From positions 43,307,001-43,371,000 of the forward strand of contig CM069876.1 of NCBI GenBank assembly GCA_036172665.1: 64,000 bases of DNA, written 5' to 3'. The notes beneath the pieces are model-generated. The model saw nothing but the letters and a program-made list of their open reading frames with translations, was not told the DNA's origin and made no database searches. Origin of the DNA: Prosopocoilus inquinatus (taxonomy: Eukaryota; Arthropoda; Insecta; Coleoptera; Lucanidae). Of the stretch, positions 59,283 through 64,000 are shown piece after piece (positions within the stretch are counted from its first letter, which is position 1; every line of letters starts with the position of its first letter). Position numbers and translations under genes: made by a program.

Positions 59283-59640
59283 GATTATCGGGGTGGCGCC
59301 CTTAGCAAGCTGCGCTAACCAGGTAGCGCGTCCACTAGGTCACGAGAGTGGAGGGGTGGCGTAGGGTTTGCAGAAGAAAGAGCTTTAAACACAAACGTTT
59401 TACAAAAGTTTATACCTTTCATTAATGATAAGTTTAAATTGTTGGGGGGTTTTCGTTGGCTAAACGGGTGGTTGCGGCGTCCTTGGTGGCTGGGATGGTT
59501 CTGGTTTTTAGAGTTGGCGCTAATGCCCACGGGGTCTCTCCTGGTTTGACTACCGTCCAAACTTTTACCCGTGCATTGCATTTATTCGTAATATGCACTG
59601 TGTTCTTTGTATCACTGTAATGTGACGACAAAATTAAAAT
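59283..59640 (-). mobile_element. LTR-like end of the same retrotransposon family, minus-strand copy
   Basis: Read on the minus strand it shares ordered blocks with 34950-35617: CAGAACCATCCCAGCCACCA..AGGACGCC, then CTTTTGTAAAACGTTTGTGT, then TCTGCAAACCCTACGCCACC, then CCTCCACTCTCGTGACCTAG and TGGACGCGCTACC. The junction corresponding to LTR end and primer-binding site is near 59339. Sequence past the junction (59283-59335) diverges from the plus-strand copy. The two minus-strand frames here (59315-59581, 59434-59631) lie inside the LTR-like DNA and are not host genes. Confidence 0.6.
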
Positions 59641-60342
59641 AAAAATTTTCTATTTTTGAAAGCGCTGATTTAAATATTATTTCTAGGTGCCAACGTTAAT
59701 GTTAGGGATTGAAATGAATTAGTTTAATGTATCGTCAATTAGTGACATAATTCCTACGAAAATATTGATACTCTTGAATGACCCTCAGCTAATGAATGGA
59801 CGGGGTTAAATGGACGTGCATCTGTAATGAGAGTTTCGGTTTTAGCGGGACAAGCCGTCCTCAATCAACTCCGTATTAGCATTTGACTTATTGGTCGGCG
59901 GCGGGAATCGAAGGGTCGGTCGATACGCAAAACAAACGGGGCGAAATTGAATTTTGCGCCTTCATTAGTTTGTAATTCATTTCAATTACGGCTTTCATAA
60001 ATAATTTTTCGATTTTATTCGGAGGGGGCGACCTCCGGCGGCCCCGAGCCGCGCCGCGCCGGCTGATTAAACCGAAGGCAATTTACCATCCGAAATCATC
60101 CTGTCATATTTACAATCTACGTCCCTTCTCTCTTTTTTTTTTAAATGATAATTAATCGGGAGAGTTTCGATGCACGTCCTTATAAATCACTGCGCCAGAT
60201 GGTGCTAAATACATTAATTTCTGGATCAGTTCCGTTTGTGGACGTATCACATTAAAGTGGTTGCAATTAAAGTGCTGCTCAATCAGGAATGAGAATTAAG
60301 TCCAAAAATTTAAAGAAACAAAAATAATTGGTGCGAGTCGAA
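59641..60342. other. gene-free DNA, nothing recognised
   Basis: Moderately AT-rich with a GC-rich patch at 60025-60065. No frame or repeat worth calling. Confidence 0.4.
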
Positions 60343-61060
60343 GGACCAATCAACAAAAAAAGTCGTCTACGAAAAGCATTTGAAACAGTTTTATCGGTGA
60401 TCGGATTTCAAACACCGTTCACCCTGAATCAAAACTAATTTTTTCGCCCCCCTCCCCTCCCTTTCGATTTAGGCCACTTAAAATGAGCACCTTGGTTTCA
60501 AGGCCCAATGACATACTGTGAATGTAACACAAAAGGAAAGCACTCGCTTTCGACTACTTCCAAATCAATTTGTGGATATGGTTTTGATACAAGAACGCTT
60601 ACTGAGGAAGAGAAATATAAAAAAAGAAACAAGAAGTCATGATGGAAATAACGGAACAAACGTTCAATTCAAGTTGGCTGGCTGGTTGGTTGATAGAGTA
60701 GAAGGACCAATCAATGAAGAAGAACTTTCCTAAGTCGCCTGTAAAGCCATTTGAATCAGTGTTATCGGTGATTGGATTTCAAACCCCATTCACTTTGAGC
60801 CAGAACTAATTTTTTCACACCTCACCCCTCCCCTACCTTCAGGCCACCTAAAAGGAGCACTTTGGTTTCAAGGACCATCGACGGAAAATACCAAGAAAAC
60901 ACAAAAAAAATGTTGTAGAAAGCACTCACTTTCGACTACTTTCAAATCAGTTTGTGGATATGGTTTTGGTACAAAGAGTCTTACCGAGGAAGAGAAATAT
61001 AAAAAAAGGAAGCAAGAAGTCATAGAAATGACGAAGGAAATAATCCAAGTTGATTGGCTT
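60343..61060 (+). repeat. tandem duplication of about 360-371 bp, two units
   Basis: GGACCAATCAA starts units at 60343 and 60703. TTATCGGTGAT(C/T)GGATTTCAAA is at 60391 and 60762. Both continue through CTTTGGTTTCAAGG-like and TTTCGACTACTT(C/T)(C/A)AAATCA to GAGGAAGAGAAATATAAAAA. The 71-codon frame 60518-60733 spans the unit boundary and is not preserved in unit two. Confidence 0.85.
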
Positions 61061-61729
61061 TCGAATTAAAAAAGAAAGTAAAAAGAACTGTAGCTACAAT
61101 AAAAAAAATGGGCTAACCACACTTTTAAGCGGATGGGCTGAGCAGATTTGGGTGAGCAATAAACGAGATTGCAAACGGCACCCAACGCAACCCAACTCAA
61201 CACGAAAATTATTATAAAACGATTGGTGAGTTAAATAAAAGAACATTTCAAGGTCACCAAATTATTGCAATTCCAGTTAGAGGCAGCCGATAAGCGGATA
61301 AAAAATAAAATATTTCCATTAAACAAAGAGGAGAGCTACAAATTAGAAAGAAATAGGAATTTTTCTGCCAGATGGAGGATGTGAGGATGGAGGATGTGAG
61401 CCACCTAGCTCCCTTGAAAACCACCCCCAAAAAGTTGACTTTAACTTTACATGAGTAAAGAGGACAGAAAAATTATAAGTAATAGTACGCAGTGCCGCAG
61501 TAAGGAAATCTTGCGGTCGGGGCCAAATATGTAATGTGCACCCCTCTCCCTCCCAAGAAAAAAAAAAGAAACGAAAAATAAATTCTAGATGCGGAAGCGG
61601 GCGGGCCTCAATAAAGCCGAGTAGCCCAATTACTATTATGACATGGATTATACCTTTTTTCTTCTTTCTGGATTAAAAAAAGTACATCTTCGGCCCTTTA
61701 GAAAATCTATAATTCACAGTCCATCGCCA
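61061..61729. other. gene-free DNA, A-rich
   Basis: A-rich sequence with a 15-bp GGATGTGAGGATGGA-type duplication near 61374-61402. Nothing else was noticed. Confidence 0.4.
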
Positions 61730-62062
61730 TCTAGGATCGAATCGAAAAATCGATCCGACACGATTTTCGACCTCCACTTACCGAGACGTTTCATCTGATA
61801 TGCGACTGATTAATTCTAAACTAACACGCGATTTTTTTTCTTCCCCTAAACGCAAAAATGTCAGTCTCATATAAGTGAAAAATTCCCAGAAATCCAATGG
61901 TTGCGTCGAATTCTGGATACGAACGCTCGCAGATCCGGATTTCAAAATAAAGAAGAAAAAAATAATCCACTGGCCTTAAACTTCTATCTTGGATCGAAAA
62001 ATCGAACCGGCACAATTTTCGACCGCCGCTCGTCGAGATCTTTCATCTGATATGTTGCGACG
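61730..62062. repeat. direct duplication about 250 bp apart
   Basis: GGATCGAATCGAAAAATCGA..CCGACACGATTTTCGACC at 61734 and GGATCGAAAAATCGAACCGG..CACAATTTTCGACC at 61991 begin related segments that both end TTTCATCTGATATG. The 64-codon minus-strand frame between and across them has no domain. Confidence 0.7.
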
Positions 62063-62309
62063 GCGCAGCTTTGTCACGATCAGTTTCGATTTTACAATAT
62101 TTTAACAGAAGAAATAATAATGTAACATCGGCTCCTGACTCACGTAAACAAACCTTGACCTACAATCGCACATCGGTTACATAACACCAGCTGCCAGCAA
62201 AAAAATCACTGGGATTCTGTTTCCAAGAACTACGCCTAACATAAAGCTCATGTAAGTTGGAAATTAGAGGTAAATCAGATTTTTACAAATAGATAGATTT
62301 CACAAAACA

Positions 62310-62402
62310 CTCCGTCCGACCTTATGACCTAATCCGTGCGAAGTCTTTGCTGACTTTGCGGAGGTTTCGTAAGCGGAATGCGATTAAACATCATTTTTAA
62401 GT
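62310..62402 (+). repeat. dispersed repeat, inverted relative to 39746-39831
   Basis: CGTGCGAAGTCTTTGCTGAC followed by CGTAAGCGGAATGCGATTAA is the diverged reverse complement of the 39.7-kb copy. No terminal repeats are evident, so the class is unknown. Confidence 0.75.
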
Positions 62403-63515
62403 GTTTTTCCGATGATTATTTACGTTGTATTATTTTGATTCTCGGTTGCCCAACCGGAACTTCCACAAAAATTGAGCAATTCTTCCCAAATCCGATCCTC
62501 TAACGAAAATTAATAATGTATGGAAATGATAAGGCAAGAAGTATTTAAAATGTGTATCTTTGATCGGCAGTATTATTAAGTACATCCTGGTATATAGGCC
62601 ACCCACACATCACAGTTCAATGACCTGGTCTAGAACAGCCTACGCATTGCCAGACGTTTTGCAATGTGACTGCCTTTTTGCTTACAAAAGCAAGAGATTA
62701 CAACGTACCACAAAGTAGGTAACAATTTCAAGCCGAGCTCTCAAGGAGACGCAATCATCCCGTCAAATACGAGCATGTGGGGGGCAATTAAAAAGACATC
62801 AAATGCAGCTGGCGCTGCACAGACAAGACACGGACCTGAATATAGGGTTTCATTTGAGTCGCGCCGTTTTCCGGCTACATTGTCCTCGTCGCGTTAAGGA
62901 GGAAGATCCCGATGCAAATAATTTCGGGCGGCGGCGGCGGCGGCGGCGCTCGACCGCAATGCCTGAAATATTCCGGGGCGGAGGTGTGGGGCGGGCAGGG
63001 GCGTGAGAATTCAGCAGTTGCGGGTATCGGACAGTAAATACATCAAACAGTATTGATGGGTTCCGGTCGCTGCGTCCGGCTGAAGCAGGACGCGTGGATG
63101 TGGGGGCGATACACCAGGATATAGTGTGGTCTGTGTACACAGTTACTTCATCATGCGTCAGATAAACGGCCATGAATTAACAAGTACTCTATATTAATGC
63201 ACGCTATCAACCTCCTGCTGGTATATTCGATGTACAGCAAAACAAACTATAACTCATAGTTCTTAGTTTTATACCGGATAGAAAACGCAAACGTTCCTGT
63301 AACGGATAGATCTGACCGAAGTTACTACTTACACATCAATTATTTAAATTTTGATAACACTTGGAACAGTTCTAGTTAACTACCAAGTTTATACCCACCC
63401 TTAATAGTAATTTACCCCTGAACGAATCGAGACGAGTCGCATCGCGACTTACATGTAAGATAGTACGGAATCTGCTGTTTAGTTAAGGCTTTTCCTGTAC
63501 CACGCTTTATTATAG
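62403..63515. other. gene-free DNA with a CGG run
   Basis: A (CGG)7-like run lies at 62927-62948. The frames 62803-63006 (plus) and 62850-63173 (minus) translate it as poly-Arg. Neither is supported as a gene. Confidence 0.45.
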
Positions 63516-63796
63516 TACTCACCCTTCATCTTCGTTGAGCTGGCAGGCATAGGAGAGTATTTCTGCTGCACTACATCATCGATTCGGACAGGTATGTTTT
63601 GGGGCCACCCTTACAGCCCCTATTTTTTTTTTTTTTGGCAAAAAATTCGTCTCCGCTTCGAATTGTTACAGTTTGCTTTTTGCGTTGCAGAAAGGTGTCT
63701 CCAATTTCTGTTGCGATTTCGGTCGTTGGCCGTAAGATCGCGGAGCACGTCCCGTTTGATACGGAATTGTGCGTGCTTTTGAGTGGTGCACGCTGG

Positions 63797-63890
63797 CAAC
63801 ACAGAAACGAGACCACCACCGCAAGCGACTTGCGTAAGTAAAACGAAACTTACGCACGTCGCTTGCGGTGGTGGTCTCGTTTCAGTGTTG
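63797..63890. repeat. near-perfect hairpin, 43-bp arms, 8-bp loop
   Basis: The left arm 63797-63839 (CAACACAGAAACGAGACCAC.. to ..GCGTAAGT) and right arm 63848-63890 (ACTTACGCACGTCGCTTGCG.. to ..TTCAGTGTTG) are reverse complements with two mismatches. The loop is AAAACGAA. The stem is GC-rich, unlike the AT-rich neighbourhood. A 94-nt transcript would fold into a stem of pre-miRNA-like or endogenous-siRNA-like size. It could equally be a small fold-back element or a replication-made quasi-palindrome. No copy was seen elsewhere in the window. Confidence 0.85.
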
Positions 63891-64000
63891 CTCCGTTTTT
63901 CTTCCAGCTTTTGCACCACGAGAAAGTTTTCTGCGTTGCTATTGGGGCCGCTGTTGGCGGATTTGGTTTATGACATGCGAGGGTGTTCATGTGTTTTTCC

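Noticed and set aside
59283..59345. Possible tRNA-derived promoter (A-box-like CCTAGTGGACGCGC on the minus strand)
   Set aside because: No B box follows, and the sequence aligns with the LTR-leader junction at 35.5 kb, which explains it better.
59434..59631. Minus-strand 65-codon frame that looked like a small secreted or retroelement protein
   Set aside because: It lies inside LTR-like DNA whose homologue at 35 kb does not keep the frame.

Overview
This looks like a stretch of an insect (at least arthropod) nuclear genome, lying almost entirely inside very long introns. The evidence is an AT-rich background with GC-rich patches, abundant satellites and fold-back elements, spliceosomal signals, and no long open frame anywhere. 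The order of insect cannot be read from the sequence alone. The one coding feature I am confident of is a minus-strand internal exon at 23461-23625. It has good splice sites and is phase 1 on both sides. It encodes the first half of an immunoglobulin domain that resembles the Sidestep (Side) family of axon-guidance cell-surface proteins. If that is right, most of the window is intron of one minus-strand gene: at least about 40 kb upstream of the exon (higher coordinates) and about 23 kb downstream.

The rest is dominated by repeats. From left to right: a dispersed repeat carrying a 37-bp minisatellite (631-891, partial copy 3062-3214); tRNA-Lys primer-binding-site-like motifs (2040-2104); a fragment of a dispersed element (4010-4470); a 7-copy satellite whose monomer grows from about 343 to 420 bp (5215-7800); A-rich strand-asymmetric tracts (8750-9920, 18120-19380); fold-back elements (9925-10063, 11429-11546, 16119-16330, 19383-19526, 51735-51984); a repeat cluster with two nearly identical 1.47-kb tandem units (10500-15100); a 103-bp minisatellite of about 13 copies (21700-23110); a satellite of 7 copies with a very regular 194-195-bp period (26040-27413), with diverged relatives at 30040-31450; two opposite-facing LTR-like copies of one retrotransposon family (34950-35617 and 59283-59640); diverged tandem repeats at 40740-42060; a probable transposase relic (44221-44580); a three-copy element cluster (45697-47960); an array of palindromes with a 105-bp period (52990-53360); a 0.36-kb tandem duplication (60343-61060); and a near-perfect 43-bp hairpin at the right edge (63797-63890).

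The most unusual items are the palindrome array near 53.1 kb, the hairpin at 63.8 kb, the 194/195-bp intronic satellite and the fold-back element with a 14-bp flanking duplication at 51.7 kb. No tRNA, rRNA, CRISPR array or bacterial-type operon was seen.
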